Below are positions 18,141-28,092 of a DNA stretch of 56,386 nucleotides, one piece after another (position 1 is the stretch's first letter; every line of letters begins with the position of its first letter). This DNA is from Corynebacterium variabile. Lineage in GTDB: Bacteria > Actinomycetota > Actinomycetes > Mycobacteriales > Mycobacteriaceae. The translations under genes were made by a program, and so were the position numbers. The notes under the pieces were generated by a model. It made no database searches. It was not told the origin of the DNA and worked only from the letters and a program-made list of their open reading frames with translations. Location of the stretch: contig NZ_BJNT01000025.1 in NCBI RefSeq assembly GCF_006539825.1, positions 1 through 56,386 of the forward strand. The letters run 5' to 3'.

Positions 18141-19367
18141 ATGACACACAGTGAGCTGCAGGCAACCTACGATCACATCATCGTCGGCGGCGGCGTGGCC
18201 GCCGACAAGGCCGCCCGTGCCATCCACGGGCGCACACCGGACGCCGCCGTCCTCATCCTCACCAGGGATCCCGAAGGCCCCGTGTCCCGACCGGACCTCA
18301 CCAAGACCCTCTGGCTCGACGAATCGACCGGCCTCGAAGACATCGACCTGGGCACCGCCGGGGACACCGGCGCCCAGCTGGTCACCGGTGTGACGGTCAC
18401 CGCGGTCGACCCGTCCACCCACACCGTCACCACCGACGGTGGGAACACCGTCACCTACGGGACGCTGCTGCTGGCGACCGGTGCGTCCGCCCGCACACTG
18501 GAGGACGCCAAGGGTGGCGACGACAGCCGGGTCACCTACATCCGCAGCGTCAGCGACTACCGTGACCTGCGGAGCAAAGTCTCGGAGGGGACCCGGGTCG
18601 CCGTCGTCGGCGGCGGTTACATCGGTTCCGAGATCGCCGTCGCACTCAACGCCATCGGCGCCACCGTGGACGTCTACACCCCGGACGACCGGTTGCTCGG
18701 GCACATGTTCCCGGCCTCGGTCACCGACCATCTCGAGGAGGTTTACGCCGACAAAGGCGTCACCGTGCACCACGGGTTCCTCCTCGACCACCTCGACGCC
18801 TCCGGCGAGACGCTGAAACTCGTCCCGGAACACGGGTCCGCCGCGTCCGCCGATCTGGTGGTCATCGGCTTCGGCGCGGTGTTGGAGACCGGCCTCGCCC
18901 AGGACGCCGGGCTCACGGTCGAGGACGGTGCCGTCGCCGTCGATGCCTCCCTGCGCACGAGCGACCCCGATATCTTCGCCGCCGGCGACATCATCGGATT
19001 CACCGATCCACTGCTCGGACGTCGTCATGTCGAGCACGTGGACAATGCCGAGCAGTCCGGTGAGATCGCCGGAAAGAACATGGCCGGCGACACGGCCACC
19101 TACGACTACACGCCGCTGTTCTTCTCCGACATCTTCGACGACGGCTATGAGGCGGTCGGCACGCTGAGCACGGACCTCGACACCCTCGAGGACTGGAACG
19201 ACGACCACACCGCCGCCGTCATCTACTACCTGGACGGCGGGATCGCCCGGGGCGTCCTGCTGTGGAACACCTGGGACAGCGTGCCGAAGGCCCGCGAGGT
19301 CATGACCGCCTCCGCCGCCGGGATGCTCACCGGCGAGGACCTGCGCGGCGCCATCGCCGTCGGGTAG
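18141..19367 (+). CDS. FAD/NAD(P)-dependent oxidoreductase, ferredoxin/rubredoxin reductase-like
   Basis: 408 residues with two dinucleotide folds: FAD-binding HIIVGGGVAADKAARAI near residue 13 and NAD(P)-binding VAVVGGGYIGSEIAVAL near residue 154. The second FAD motif is DIFAAGDIIGF near residue 277. Layout and length fit the reductases that pass electrons from NAD(P)H to ferredoxin, rubredoxin or a cytochrome P450 chain (ThcD, BphA4 type). No iron-sulfur partner is next to it. It is convergent with the M1 peptidase gene. Confidence 0.87.
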   Translation: MTHSELQATYDHIIVGGGVAADKAARAIHGRTPDAAVLILTRDPEGPVSRPDLTKTLWLDESTGLEDIDLGTAGDTGAQLVTGVTVTAVDPSTHTVTTDGGNTVTYGTLLLATGASARTLEDAKGGDDSRVTYIRSVSDYRDLRSKVSEGTRVAVVGGGYIGSEIAVALNAIGATVDVYTPDDRLLGHMFPASVTDHLEEVYADKGVTVHHGFLLDHLDASGETLKLVPEHGSAASADLVVIGFGAVLETGLAQDAGLTVEDGAVAVDASLRTSDPDIFAAGDIIGFTDPLLGRRHVEHVDNAEQSGEIAGKNMAGDTATYDYTPLFFSDIFDDGYEAVGTLSTDLDTLEDWNDDHTAAVIYYLDGGIARGVLLWNTWDSVPKAREVMTASAAGMLTGEDLRGAIAVG

Positions 19368-19374
19368 GTGGAAC

Positions 19375-20760
19375 CTATTCCGCAGGCAGCTCCGGCAGCT
19401 CCGGCAGCGCGGTGCTGTGCAACCACGCCTGCCAGATGCCGTCGAGCGGTTCGGTGCTCACCGAGTCGGCCAGTGCCGTGAACTCGTCGGTTGTCGCCAG
19501 GCTGTGCTTCCTGGTCTCCGCCCAGGTGCGCAGCAGGGCCCGGAACGACAGGTCACCGAGGGTGCGTCGGAGCGTCTCGAGAAGAAGCGCACCCCGCTTG
19601 TAGACACGGTCGTCGAACAGGTCGGCGGCGCCGGGGTCCAGAAGCTGTAGATCCTGCGGCAGTTCCGCCAGCCGCGCATGGTGGAAGCCGGCGCACTCCG
19701 CGATCGACGGCCCGTCCGACTCCTGCGACCAGATCCACTCGGAGAAGCAGGCGAAGCCCTCGTTGAGCCAGATGTCCTCCCAGCGGGCGAGGCCGACACT
19801 GTTGCCGAACCACTGGTGGGCGAGCTCGTGCGCGATGAGTCGCTGCTCGGACTCCTCGCAGTGGTTCAGGCCGAAGGTCGTCATGCCCTGTGCCTCCAGC
19901 GGAATCTCCAGGTCCTCGTCAACGACGACGACAGTCAGATCCTCCTGCGGGTAGTCGCCGAACCAGTCCTCGAAGACCGCCACCATGTCGGGTACCGGGG
20001 AGAAGGCCTCGCGCACGAGGCCTGAGTGGGCAGGCGGGGCGATGAGCCTGGCGGATCCGGCGCCTTGCGGGGCGTGTCCGGTGAGCGACCGTGCCCCTGC
20101 ACGCACCGCGCCGACGACGACATCGCCCACGGTCGTGAGGCGGAACGCGTACTCCGTGTACTCCCCCACGTGCGCGGCGAGCAGGTACGTCGCGGTCGGG
20201 ACATGGCTCTCGAAGTGCCAGGCCTTCTTGCGTCCCGCGGAGGTCACGCGACCCGGCACACCGGTCACCGCGACGAAGAACTCCGGGTCACAGGTGAACT
20301 CGATGTCGTAGGTGCCTCGGTCGTCGACCCGGTCGTTGCAGGGGAACCACGTGGGCGCACCGCACGGCTGCGAGGCGACGAGCGCACCGTCGGTGATTTC
20401 CTCCCAGCCGACCTCGCCCCAGTGCGACCGGCGCGGCGCCGGCTTGCCGGCGTAGTCGATGACGACGGTCAGCGAGGTTCCCGGCTGCAGAGACGGACCG
20501 AAGCGCACATGCAGCGCGTCCTTCCCGTGCTTGAGCTGCTTGTGCACCTTCCCGTCGACACGCACCTTGCCTACGCGCAGCCCGACGAGATCGAAGCGCA
20601 GGTCCCGGGTCTCCTCGAGCACCCGCACGTCGAACTCGGCACGTCCCTCGAGGCGGTTGGTGCGCGGGGTGTAGTCGATGGCGAGCGTCGTATGAGCGAC
20701 GGAGAACCGCTGGTCACCGGAGTGCGGGAGGTAGGGGTGTGGAGCAGAGGTGTGGGGCAT
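19375..20760 (-). CDS. M1 family zinc aminopeptidase
   Basis: 461 residues: an N-terminal beta domain followed by the catalytic domain with [10 protein letters not shown] near residue 315 and the third zinc ligand Glu in [13 protein letters not shown] 18 residues on. The substrate-binding GxMEN-type motif is altered to AQGMTTFGL. The protein lacks the long C-terminal domain of classic PepN, as is usual for this actinobacterial subgroup. Expected role: removal of N-terminal amino acids from peptides. Its TAGGAT box lies inside the 3' end of the Pls-type gene upstream, so it has its own leaderless promoter as well as possible read-through. Confidence 0.9.
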   Translation of the reverse strand: MPHTSAPHPYLPHSGDQRFSVAHTTLAIDYTPRTNRLEGRAEFDVRVLEETRDLRFDLVGLRVGKVRVDGKVHKQLKHGKDALHVRFGPSLQPGTSLTVVIDYAGKPAPRRSHWGEVGWEEITDGALVASQPCGAPTWFPCNDRVDDRGTYDIEFTCDPEFFVAVTGVPGRVTSAGRKKAWHFESHVPTATYLLAAHVGEYTEYAFRLTTVGDVVVGAVRAGARSLTGHAPQGAGSARLIAPPAHSGLVREAFSPVPDMVAVFEDWFGDYPQEDLTVVVVDEDLEIPLEAQGMTTFGLNHCEESEQRLIAHELAHQWFGNSVGLARWEDIWLNEGFACFSEWIWSQESDGPSIAECAGFHHARLAELPQDLQLLDPGAADLFDDRVYKRGALLLETLRRTLGDLSFRALLRTWAETRKHSLATTDEFTALADSVSTEPLDGIWQAWLHSTALPELPELPAE

Positions 20761-20767
20761 CGGACCG

Positions 20768-20773
20768 ATCCTA
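20768..20773 (-). promoter_or_regulatory. -10 box of a leaderless promoter (M1 peptidase)
   Basis: TAGGAT (minus strand) ends 7 nt before the ATG at 20760 and overlaps the stop of the upstream synthetase gene. Confidence 0.5.
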
Positions 20774-23700
20774 TGTCGTTGACTGGTAGGCGCGCACCTT
20801 CACGGCCTTCCAGGGGCCGATCGGGTTGCCGCTCCACCGGGAGCCGACGGGCACGCCCTCACCGCGCATCACCAGCGAGGCCGGACCGACCGTCGCATGC
20901 GCACCGATCGACGCGGCGGGCAGGATCACACTGTGCGGGCCGAGCGTCGCCCCGTCCTCGAGCTCGACACGGTCCATGCTCATGATGCGGTCGTGGAACA
21001 GGTGCGTCTGCACCACACAGCCCCGGTTGACAGTGGAACCGTCACCGAGGGTCACCAGATCGGGTTCGGGCAGCCAGTACGAGTCGCACCACACGCCCTT
21101 GCCGATGTGCGCACCGAGCGAGCGCAGCCAGACCGCCATCGCGGGCGTCCCTACGGCGGCACGGGCGAACCAGGGTGCGGCGAGCATCTCGGTGAAGGTG
21201 TCACTGACCTCGGTGCGCCACACGAAACTCGACCACAACGGCTTCTCCCCGGCCCGGATCGGCCCCACGATCGTCCACTTCACGACAGTGGTGACCGCTG
21301 CGGCGACAGCGCCGGCGGCGAGCATCACGATGCCGGACAGCAGGAGCGTCCACCACGGCCCGACCGAGGACCAGAGCCAGGTGAAGACGCAGAGCACCGC
21401 TACACCGAGCAGGCAGGAGACGATCACCGGCACGATGCGGCACAGTTCCCACAAGGTGCGCGCGACCTTCAGCCGCGTCCCGGGGTTGTAGGTGCGCTCG
21501 TCGTCACCGGTCTGCGCCGCGCGGCGCAGGCGGGTCGGCGGGGAGCCGAGCCATGACGAACCCGACTTCGACTTGTCCGGGGCAACAGACAGCACGGCGA
21601 CCAGCGAACGCTTGGCGACCTTGTGCCCGGGGCCGGCCATGCCCGAGTTGCCGAGGAACGCCCGTTTACCGATGCGCACCGGGGCGATCCGCAGCCATCC
21701 GCGATGCAGTTCATAGGATGCGACCATCGTGTCGTCGGCGAGGAACGCGCCCTCGTCGATGCGGGTCATCGTCGGCAGCAGCAGGACGGTGGACGCCTCG
21801 ACGTTCTTCCCGACCCGGGCGCCCAGCATGCGCAGCCACACCGGGGTGAACAGGCTCGAGTAGATCGGGAAAAGGAAGTTGCGGGAGGCATCGAGCAGGC
21901 GCTCCGTGGTCCACACCTGCCACCCGATGCGGCTGTGCACCGGAAATGTCCCCTCCGTCAGACCGACCGCGCACAGACGGACGAACACCAGGACGATCCC
22001 CGCGTACACGAGGCCGACGGCGAGCACCGCCGGCACCAACCAGACAAGCGAGCCGAGCAACGCCTGCCAGGGGGTGTCTGCACCGGCGATCCCGATCGAG
22101 AGGACGGCGGCTCCCGCCGTGAACGCCACGAACGGCTGCAGGGCCAGACCGACCGACGAGACACCGTAGGCGATCTTCCACGCCGACGACTGCATCGCCT
22201 TCTTCTCCGGCCATCTGCCGGCGATGCGCTTCGCACCACCGGTACGCACGGCGGGCGATCCGCTCCACCGCTGGCCCGACTTCACACGGCCGAACACCGC
22301 GGAACCGGGCGAGATCTCCGCCCCGTCGTCGATCCGGGTGCCGGGAGCGAGCGTCGACCGGGCGCCGACGGTGACATTGCGTCCGATGCGCACCGGGCCG
22401 ACGCGCAGCAGGTCACCGTCGATCCAGTACCCGCTGAGGTCGGTCTCGGGCTCGATCGCCGAGTTCCGGCCGATCTCCAGCATCCCGGTGATCGGCGGCA
22501 ACGTATGCAGTGACACATCGCGCTCGACCTTCGCGCCGAGCATGCGGGCGTACACCGTGATCCACGGTGCCCCGGCAAGACCGACGGCGTCGATCTGGGC
22601 CGCGAACTGCTCGGCGAGCCAGAGTCGCATGTGGGTGACACCGCCACGCGGGTAGTCCCCCGGGACGAGTCCGCCCAGCAGCAGACGGGCCGCGGCCGCA
22701 GCGATACCCATGCGACCGAAGGGCGTCGCCACGACGACGATCATGACGATGAGCAGCCACCAGGGCACACTCGGCAGGACGCTGAAGGCGTCGCCGTCGA
22801 CCGAGGTGAGGATCGTTCCCGCGGTGAGGAGGTAGACGAGCCACCTCACCCCGCCCACGATGAACAGCGGGACGCCGGCGAGCGTCTGCAGCCACTGGGT
22901 ACGACGCGGTGTCGGAACCGGGCGGTGGTAGGTGTCAGAGGTGGTCTGCGCGTCCGTCGCGGCGACCGCTGCCGCCATCGCCGCCAACCGCGGCACATCA
23001 TAGACGTCAGCGACGGCGAACTCGGGCACCCTGGTGCGGATCCGGCTGACGAGCTGGGCGGCGGCGAGGGACCCGCCGCCGAGGTCGAAGAAGTTGGCGT
23101 CGGTGCCCGGGACGGGCATGCCGAGGACAGCCTCCCACTGTTCCACCAGCCACTGCTCGGCCTCTGTCCGGGATGCGTCACCCTCGCCCGTACTGTCGTG
23201 TCCCGCGCCGCCGGTCGCCGAGGGCGGCAGCGGCCACGGGAGTGCCGCACGGTCCACCTTGCCGGAGGTCCGCGTGGGCAGTTCCTCGACGACGGCGAGC
23301 AACGGCATCACCCCCGCCGCGAGACGGGAGGCGAGATGTTCGCGGGCCGCGGCGCGGTCGAGGTCACGGTCGCCCTCGACGACGAGGTAGCCGACCAGCA
23401 ACGGCACCCCCGCCTCACTCTTCCGGACCGCAGCAGTCGCGGCCGTCACACCGGGCAGGTCCTGCAGCGCATTCTCCACCTCGCCGAGTTCGACACGGCG
23501 TCCACCGACCTTGACCTGGTCGTCGGCACGACCGACGAAGATCAGGCCGTCCTCCTCGTAGCGCACGAGATCGCCGGAGCGGTAGGCACGCTCCCAGCCG
23601 AGAGAGGGCATCGGTGCGTATTTCTCCGCGTCCTTCGCGGGGTCGAGGTAGCGGGCGAGTCCGACGCCGCCGATGATGAGTTCGCCCTGCTCCCCGGGCG

Positions 23701-24718
23701 CGACCCTCCCGCCCTCGGCGTCGACGACGGCGAGGTCCCAGCCGTCGAGGGGAAGACCGATGCTCACCGGCCCTTTCTCGTCGAGTCGGCAACCGCAGGC
23801 GACGACGGTCGCCTCTGTCGGGCCGTAGGTGTTCCACACCTCACGCCCCTCCTCCACCAGGCGCGCGGCAAGTTCGGGCGGGCAGGCCTCGCCACCGAAG
23901 ATGAGCAGCCGGACGTTCTCGATCGCCTCGGCGGGCCACATCGCGGCCAGCGTCGGCACAGTCGAGACAGCCGTGACGTTCTGGCGGACGAGCCAGCCCG
24001 CGAGATCCACTCCGCTGCGTACCAGCGAGCGTGGCGCCGGCACCAGGCACGCGCCGTGCCGCCAGGCGAGCCACATCTCCTCGCAGGACGCATCGAAGGC
24101 GACCGAGAGCCCGGCGAGCACCCGGTCACCGGGGCCGAGCGGGTCGTCCTGCAGGAAGAGAATTGCCTCCGCGTCGACAAATGCCGCGGCCGAGCGGTGT
24201 GTGACCGCGACCCCCTTCGGCACCCCGGTGGATCCGGAGGTGAAGATGATCCAGGCGTCGTCATCCGGGGTCGGGTCGTGGGACGCCTCGGCGTCCTGCG
24301 TGCCCTGCACGTCCCCGTTCTCACGCGGCACATAGCCGCCGTTACCGACGATGCCGACGGCCTGTGCCTCCCCGAAGACGAGACGGGCCCGCTCATCGGT
24401 GTCGTCGACATCGACCGGAACGTAGGCAGCCCGGGCGAGCATCACGGCGAGAATCGAGATGTAGAGTTCCTTCGATCCGGAGTCGACGCGGATACCGACC
24501 CTGTCCCCCGGTCGCACCCCCGCCGAGCGGAGCACCGCTGCCTTCGCCTCGACGGCGTCGAGCAGTTCGGTGTAGCTCAACGCCCCCGATCCGTCATCGA
24601 TGGCGGATGCCTCGGGATGGTCCTGTGCTGTCGCCCGGAGAATGTCGATGAGCGTCCGGGGTGGCGCCGCGAGGGCACCGCGAGTCAGGGGAGATTGAGA
24701 ATCACCGGTGAGTTTCAC
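20771..24718 (-). CDS. Pls/PosA-type single-module non-ribosomal peptide synthetase
   Basis: About 1315 residues from a GTG at 24718; TTG 24730 and GTG 24736 are also possible and none has a good ribosome binding site. The order is an adenylation domain (about 20-510) with [39 protein letters not shown] and a final [13 protein letters not shown]ys; a carrier domain (about 540-610) with the phosphopantetheine Ser in [12 protein letters not shown]; then a membrane part with six or so helices that alternates with left-handed beta-helix (hexapeptide) blocks. No condensation or thioesterase domain exists. This is the layout of epsilon-poly-lysine synthetase Pls and PosA. The Glu after FDASC suits a basic amino acid, by inference. 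Product unknown. Confidence 0.85.
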   Translation of the reverse strand: MKLTGDSQSPLTRGALAAPPRTLIDILRATAQDHPEASAIDDGSGALSYTELLDAVEAKAAVLRSAGVRPGDRVGIRVDSGSKELYISILAVMLARAAYVPVDVDDTDERARLVFGEAQAVGIVGNGGYVPRENGDVQGTQDAEASHDPTPDDDAWIIFTSGSTGVPKGVAVTHRSAAAFVDAEAILFLQDDPLGPGDRVLAGLSVAFDASCEEMWLAWRHGACLVPAPRSLVRSGVDLAGWLVRQNVTAVSTVPTLAAMWPAEAIENVRLLIFGGEACPPELAARLVEEGREVWNTYGPTEATVVACGCRLDEKGPVSIGLPLDGWDLAVVDAEGGRVAPGEQGELIIGGVGLARYLDPAKDAEKYAPMPSLGWERAYRSGDLVRYEEDGLIFVGRADDQVKVGGRRVELGEVENALQDLPGVTAATAAVRKSEAGVPLLVGYLVVEGDRDLDRAAAREHLASRLAAGVMPLLAVVEELPTRTSGKVDRAALPWPLPPSATGGAGHDSTGEGDASRTEAEQWLVEQWEAVLGMPVPGTDANFFDLGGGSLAAAQLVSRIRTRVPEFAVADVYDVPRLAAMAAAVAATDAQTTSDTYHRPVPTPRRTQWLQTLAGVPLFIVGGVRWLVYLLTAGTILTSVDGDAFSVLPSVPWWLLIVMIVVVATPFGRMGIAAAAARLLLGGLVPGDYPRGGVTHMRLWLAEQFAAQIDAVGLAGAPWITVYARMLGAKVERDVSLHTLPPITGMLEIGRNSAIEPETDLSGYWIDGDLLRVGPVRIGRNVTVGARSTLAPGTRIDDGAEISPGSAVFGRVKSGQRWSGSPAVRTGGAKRIAGRWPEKKAMQSSAWKIAYGVSSVGLALQPFVAFTAGAAVLSIGIAGADTPWQALLGSLVWLVPAVLAVGLVYAGIVLVFVRLCAVGLTEGTFPVHSRIGWQVWTTERLLDASRNFLFPIYSSLFTPVWLRMLGARVGKNVEASTVLLLPTMTRIDEGAFLADDTMVASYELHRGWLRIAPVRIGKRAFLGNSGMAGPGHKVAKRSLVAVLSVAPDKSKSGSSWLGSPPTRLRRAAQTGDDERTYNPGTRLKVARTLWELCRIVPVIVSCLLGVAVLCVFTWLWSSVGPWWTLLLSGIVMLAAGAVAAAVTTVVKWTIVGPIRAGEKPLWSSFVWRTEVSDTFTEMLAAPWFARAAVGTPAMAVWLRSLGAHIGKGVWCDSYWLPEPDLVTLGDGSTVNRGCVVQTHLFHDRIMSMDRVELEDGATLGPHSVILPAASIGAHATVGPASLVMRGEGVPVGSRWSGNPIGPWKAVKVRAYQSTT

Positions 24719-24767
24719 GACGTCAGTCAAGCACACGCAGGTGAACTTCTGATGACGTGCACGCCAA

Positions 24768-26441
24768 CTACAGTTCCAGCCGCGCCCCCGACCACCGCTC
24801 ACGCAGCCACCGGTCGTGGGAGGCGACGACAACCGCCCCCGGGTACTCCGGAATCGCCTCCTCCAGTGCAGTGACCAGGGACAACGAGAGGTGATTGTCC
24901 GGCTCGTCGAGCAGCAGGACCTCCGGTGGATCCGCGAGCAGCACCGCCAGGGCCACCCTGCGCTGCTGGCCGAGGCTGAGTTCCACCAGCGGTCGGTTCT
25001 CGTCGCGCGGGTGGATCAGCCCGAACGTGGACAGTGGCACCTCCTCGGCCAGCTCCTCACCGACAAGGTCACGGTAGGCGCGCTCGACTGTGCGGTCGTC
25101 GCCGCGGTCGTGCGGATCCGGCAGGTCGACGTCCTGGGTCAGGTAGCCGGTGCGTACCCCGGTGACCGTGAGAGACCCGGCGTCCGGAGTGAGTTGTCCG
25201 GCGAGGACCGAGAGCAGCGTGGACTTCCCCGACCCGTTCGGTCCGGTGACCAGGAGCTTCTCGGTGCCGTTGAGGGTCAGCGATGGCCCCGGGAGGCGTC
25301 CTTCCACGGAAATGCAGGACGCCACGACGACCGGCCCCTCGGCAGGTTCACGGGTGGTACCGGCCGATGCCGCCGTGAGACCGGCGAAGGCCAGCTCCTT
25401 CGGGGGCTTGCGGACCTGCTCCTCCTCGAGTTTCTCCAGGCGCGAGCGGGAATCGTTGACGCGGCGCGAGACGACCTTCGCGTTGCGGTCGGCGTAGAAC
25501 TTCTTCGCCAACTTCCCCTCGGTCCGGGGCGGGGCGCCGACGTGCCCGACGGTGTGGTTGTCGCGCACACCGGCACGCAGGCGCTTCAGTTCCGCCTGCT
25601 CATCGCGGTACCGGCGTTCCCAACGAACGCGGACGTCTTCGCGGGCGGCCAGATAGTCGCTGTAGTTGCCGGTGTAGCGGGTCACCCCGCCGTCCTGGCC
25701 GACCATGCTCGGCGCGGGGTCCAGATCCACGATGCCGGACGCCGCGATGTCCAGGAACGCACGGTCGTGACTGGCGAAGAGTACCGGCCCCTTCCACGCG
25801 GAAAGGACGCTGACCAGGTAAGTCGTCGCGGCGTCGTCGAGATGGTTGGTGGGCTCGTCGAGCAGGAGGATGTCCGGCCGGTTGAGCAGCAGCCACGCCA
25901 GGGACAGGCGCGCCTGCTGACCTCCGGAGAGTTCCCCGGTGGGACGGTCGGTCGGGATGTGCGACAGGCCGAGGCCGGCGAGCGTGGCCGAGATCCGGGC
26001 GTCGGTCTCCCAGATGTCGAGGCGTTCGGCCAGGTCAATGGCTTTTGTGTAGGCCTGCTCGTCGTAAGGGTCGGCGGCGGACTCCAGGTCACGGGCGACC
26101 TGACGCTCGACGGCGACGGCGGACTCCAGAGCCTGCTCGATCGTGTCGGCCGGGGCGAAGGGCGCCTGCTGGTGCAGCAGACCGACGCGGGCCCGGTGAC
26201 TGCCGGAACCGGTGTCGATGGTCCCGGCGGTCGTCGCACCGCGCGGCAGTGAACCGTGGACGGCGTGCAGCAGGGTGGACTTGCCCGAGCCGTTCTCACC
26301 GATCAGACCGATGCGCTGACCTGGGGCGACGGTGAAGCTGAGGTTTGTGAGGATGTGCGTCCCCGCGATCTGGGCAGACAGGCCGTCGATACGCAGGACG
26401 GCGTCCGGGGTGGCGGTGTGCACGGAGGTGGCGGACAACAT
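24768..26441 (-). CDS. ABC-F family ATPase, antibiotic-resistance-like
   Basis: 557 residues from the ATG at 26441, which has GGGAG 7 nt upstream. Two ATPase domains and no membrane domain: Walker A GENGSGKSTLL and GPNGSGKSTLL, signatures ELSGGQQARLSLAWLL and ELSLGQQRRVALAVLL, and Walker B ILLLDEPTNHLDD and VLLLDEPDNHLS. The linker (about residues 250-330) is basic and long, as in actinobacterial macrolide/lincosamide protection proteins such as TlrC and OleB. These displace drugs from the ribosome. The 130-nt leader holds a 3-codon frame and a small hairpin, suggesting attenuation. Confidence 0.88.
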   Translation of the reverse strand: MLSATSVHTATPDAVLRIDGLSAQIAGTHILTNLSFTVAPGQRIGLIGENGSGKSTLLHAVHGSLPRGATTAGTIDTGSGSHRARVGLLHQQAPFAPADTIEQALESAVAVERQVARDLESAADPYDEQAYTKAIDLAERLDIWETDARISATLAGLGLSHIPTDRPTGELSGGQQARLSLAWLLLNRPDILLLDEPTNHLDDAATTYLVSVLSAWKGPVLFASHDRAFLDIAASGIVDLDPAPSMVGQDGGVTRYTGNYSDYLAAREDVRVRWERRYRDEQAELKRLRAGVRDNHTVGHVGAPPRTEGKLAKKFYADRNAKVVSRRVNDSRSRLEKLEEEQVRKPPKELAFAGLTAASAGTTREPAEGPVVVASCISVEGRLPGPSLTLNGTEKLLVTGPNGSGKSTLLSVLAGQLTPDAGSLTVTGVRTGYLTQDVDLPDPHDRGDDRTVERAYRDLVGEELAEEVPLSTFGLIHPRDENRPLVELSLGQQRRVALAVLLADPPEVLLLDEPDNHLSLSLVTALEEAIPEYPGAVVVASHDRWLRERWSGARLEL

Positions 26442-26559
26442 GGCGGAACTCCCTGAGTGGAGAAAAGGTGTGCCCCGCCGGGCTGTGCTCACCGGCGCCC
26501 GGAGCTGTTCGCTCGACGGGGATCCGGGGGCGCCTCAGGCGCGGGACGGTTCAGGGATT

Positions 26560-26571
26560 CTACTTCCGCAT
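26560..26571 (-). promoter_or_regulatory. Mini-ORF (Met-Arg-Lys-stop) in the ABC-F leader
   Basis: ATG CGG AAG TAG lies about 120 nt upstream of the ABC-F start. A short hairpin (GCGCC-TGA-GGCGC, plus coordinates 26530-26542) follows it. Very short leader frames with basic residues stall on ribosome-targeting antibiotics in other ABC-F genes. A match of four codons can occur by chance. Confidence 0.25.
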
Positions 26572-26682
26572 GTGACTCACGCTAGCAGCGGTTGTCCGCA
26601 CCGCGCAACGGCAGGTCGGTCGCATGCCTGCTGAGACGGCCTCATGGTGCGTGATGCGGACGTCACTCAGTCGCGCGGCCGC

Positions 26683-27165
26683 TCAGCCCTCGACGAGTGA
26701 CCGGAGAGTGTGGAGCGTCTCGGTGATGCCGTAGGTGGCGGCGTCCCGCCGGTCGGCTTCCTGGGCGGCGGCGTCCTCCCCGTACTTCTCGACGAAGAAT
26801 GCCTCACCCTGCTCGGTGAAACGGGTGAACTCGGTGAGGACGGTGGCGTCGTCGCGGCGGTTCACCGGCTCCAGGCGGTAACCCCACACCGTGCCGGACG
26901 AGGTGACCCGCCAGGAGAACTCGCGGCCGGGCTCGCAGACCACGACCTCGGACACCGTGCTCCACTCCCGGTCCTCGGTCCGGTTGTGGCCGGTGAACGT
27001 CGCTCCGACGCCCCGGGCGGCCGGATCGATGGCGGCGGCGTCGTTCCACTCCGCGTTGTAGCACTGGGCGCTCCATTCGCCGGTGCGGGTGATGTCGCTG
27101 ACCAGGTCGAAGACCTCGGCCGGGGACGCGGCGATGGTGATGGAGTCGCTGAGTTCGTATGCCAT
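26683..27165 (-). CDS. SRPBCC (polyketide cyclase/START-like) family protein
   Basis: 160 residues from the ATG at 27165. The START-like fold is recognisable from ITIAASPAEVFDLVSDITRTGEWSA near residue 9 and the later VVVCEPGREFSWRV and WGYRLEPV strands. Members bind hydrophobic ligands in a deep pocket; no specific role can be assigned. A TACCCT box ends 7 nt before the ATG, so the mRNA is probably leaderless. The gene is back to back with the small protein at 27224, only 58 bp away. Confidence 0.82.
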   Translation of the reverse strand: MAYELSDSITIAASPAEVFDLVSDITRTGEWSAQCYNAEWNDAAAIDPAARGVGATFTGHNRTEDREWSTVSEVVVCEPGREFSWRVTSSGTVWGYRLEPVNRRDDATVLTEFTRFTEQGEAFFVEKYGEDAAAQEADRRDAATYGITETLHTLRSLVEG

Positions 27166-27172
27166 GGCGTCG

Positions 27173-27178
27173 AGGGTA
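27173..27178 (-). promoter_or_regulatory. -10 box of a leaderless promoter (SRPBCC gene)
   Basis: TACCCT on the minus strand, 7 nt before the ATG at 27165. Confidence 0.5.
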
Positions 27179-27210
27179 GTCGGGGCCTGTCCGGCCGGGC
27201 GCTTCCCCGC

Positions 27211-27216
27211 TACCGT
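27211..27216 (+). promoter_or_regulatory. -10 box of a leaderless promoter (small secreted protein)
   Basis: TACCGT, 7 nt before the ATG at 27224. It faces the SRPBCC promoter 32 bp away, so the two polymerases must compete for the same DNA. Confidence 0.5.
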
Positions 27217-27223
27217 GGACGCC

Positions 27224-27526
27224 ATGACCACCACATCACGCCGTCGGCGACTTACCACCACAGCACTCGCCACCGGCCTTACCGGCGTGCTCGCCGTCAC
27301 CACCGCCGGAACCGCCGGTGCTGCAGACCTCCCGTCCAGCTCGGAGGTGCAGTCACAGGTCAACGGCGCAGTCGAGGACTCGGTCGAGTACGGCGGCTAC
27401 GTCGCCGGCAGTGTAGGGGCCTTCTTCCGACTGCCTGTCGAGCAGGCCATCTACGGCAGTGCGGCCGCCGGAGCGCTCGCGCTGTGCCTGGTTCTCCCCT
27501 CCTCTGACGGCAACTGCGTGATCTGA
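27224..27526 (+). CDS. Small secreted or membrane-anchored protein, unknown function
   Basis: 100 residues. A basic start (TTTSRRRRLTTT), a hydrophobic core and TAGTAGA-ADL form a signal peptide of about 33 residues. The middle is polar with VNGAVEDSVEYGGYVAGSVG; a C-terminal hydrophobic segment (IYGSAAAGALALCLVL) is followed by SSDGNCVI. No family is recognised. The single Cys pair could matter for attachment. The start follows a good TACCGT box at leaderless distance. Confidence 0.6.
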   Translation: MTTTSRRRRLTTTALATGLTGVLAVTTAGTAGAADLPSSSEVQSQVNGAVEDSVEYGGYVAGSVGAFFRLPVEQAIYGSAAAGALALCLVLPSSDGNCVI

Positions 27527-27552
27527 GGCCGAAGAGAACACAGAAGGACGCC

Positions 27553-27918
27553 ATGTACATCAAGATGATGAACGAGTACTCGGTCGACTGGCCGTTCTGG
27601 AACCCGGCTGGCAGCAATCCCGACCTTGACCTGCCCTATCTGCTCTCCGACATGGATGATCCCCTCCCCCACCTTCCGGATGATCTCGCAGCGCACGTCC
27701 GATCCTGGACCAGGCAGTTCGCAGAGAACTATGAGCGGCACTTCCGGTGGCCGTCGCAGGAGATGGCCCGGGCTCACGGGGAGGAGGGACGCCGCCTCCA
27801 GGCGGAAGTCACGGCAGCTCTCCCCGTGGACACAGTGGTGCTCGACTACTGGGAGACCGGCTACGCCGACGATGCCGAAGACACCGGTGATTTCTCCGCG
27901 GGCACCTACACACACTGA
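27553..27918 (+). CDS. Hypothetical protein
   Basis: 121 residues, acidic, no signal peptide and no membrane segment. It is rich in Trp, Tyr, Asp and Pro, for example SVDWPFWNPAG near residue 10 and ENYERHFRWPS near residue 58. GAAGGAC lies 3-9 nt before the ATG, and the gene begins 26 bp after the small secreted protein gene, so the two may be cotranscribed. Codon use has the high third-position GC of its neighbours, which supports it being real. I recognise no family. Confidence 0.55.
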   Translation: MYIKMMNEYSVDWPFWNPAGSNPDLDLPYLLSDMDDPLPHLPDDLAAHVRSWTRQFAENYERHFRWPSQEMARAHGEEGRRLQAEVTAALPVDTVVLDYWETGYADDAEDTGDFSAGTYTH

Positions 27919-28092
27919 CGCCACCACCCCCGGGCTCCAGGTCGGGTGCCTCAGGGTGGATCAGGCGGCAGGTGTCGAGTTAGCACCCTCACCGGCAGAA
28001 AAACGGGCGGTTCAGCTGCCTGTGAGGGGGCAGAGTCGACATCGGGAGACAACGGGGGCGACGGGAAGTGACGGGGCAGCGCGGGGACAGGT

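Noticed and set aside
22631..24874. A 747-codon plus-strand frame opposite the synthetase gene
   Set aside because: Antisense shadow with Arg/Gly/Asp-rich translation; the minus strand has adenylation and carrier motifs.
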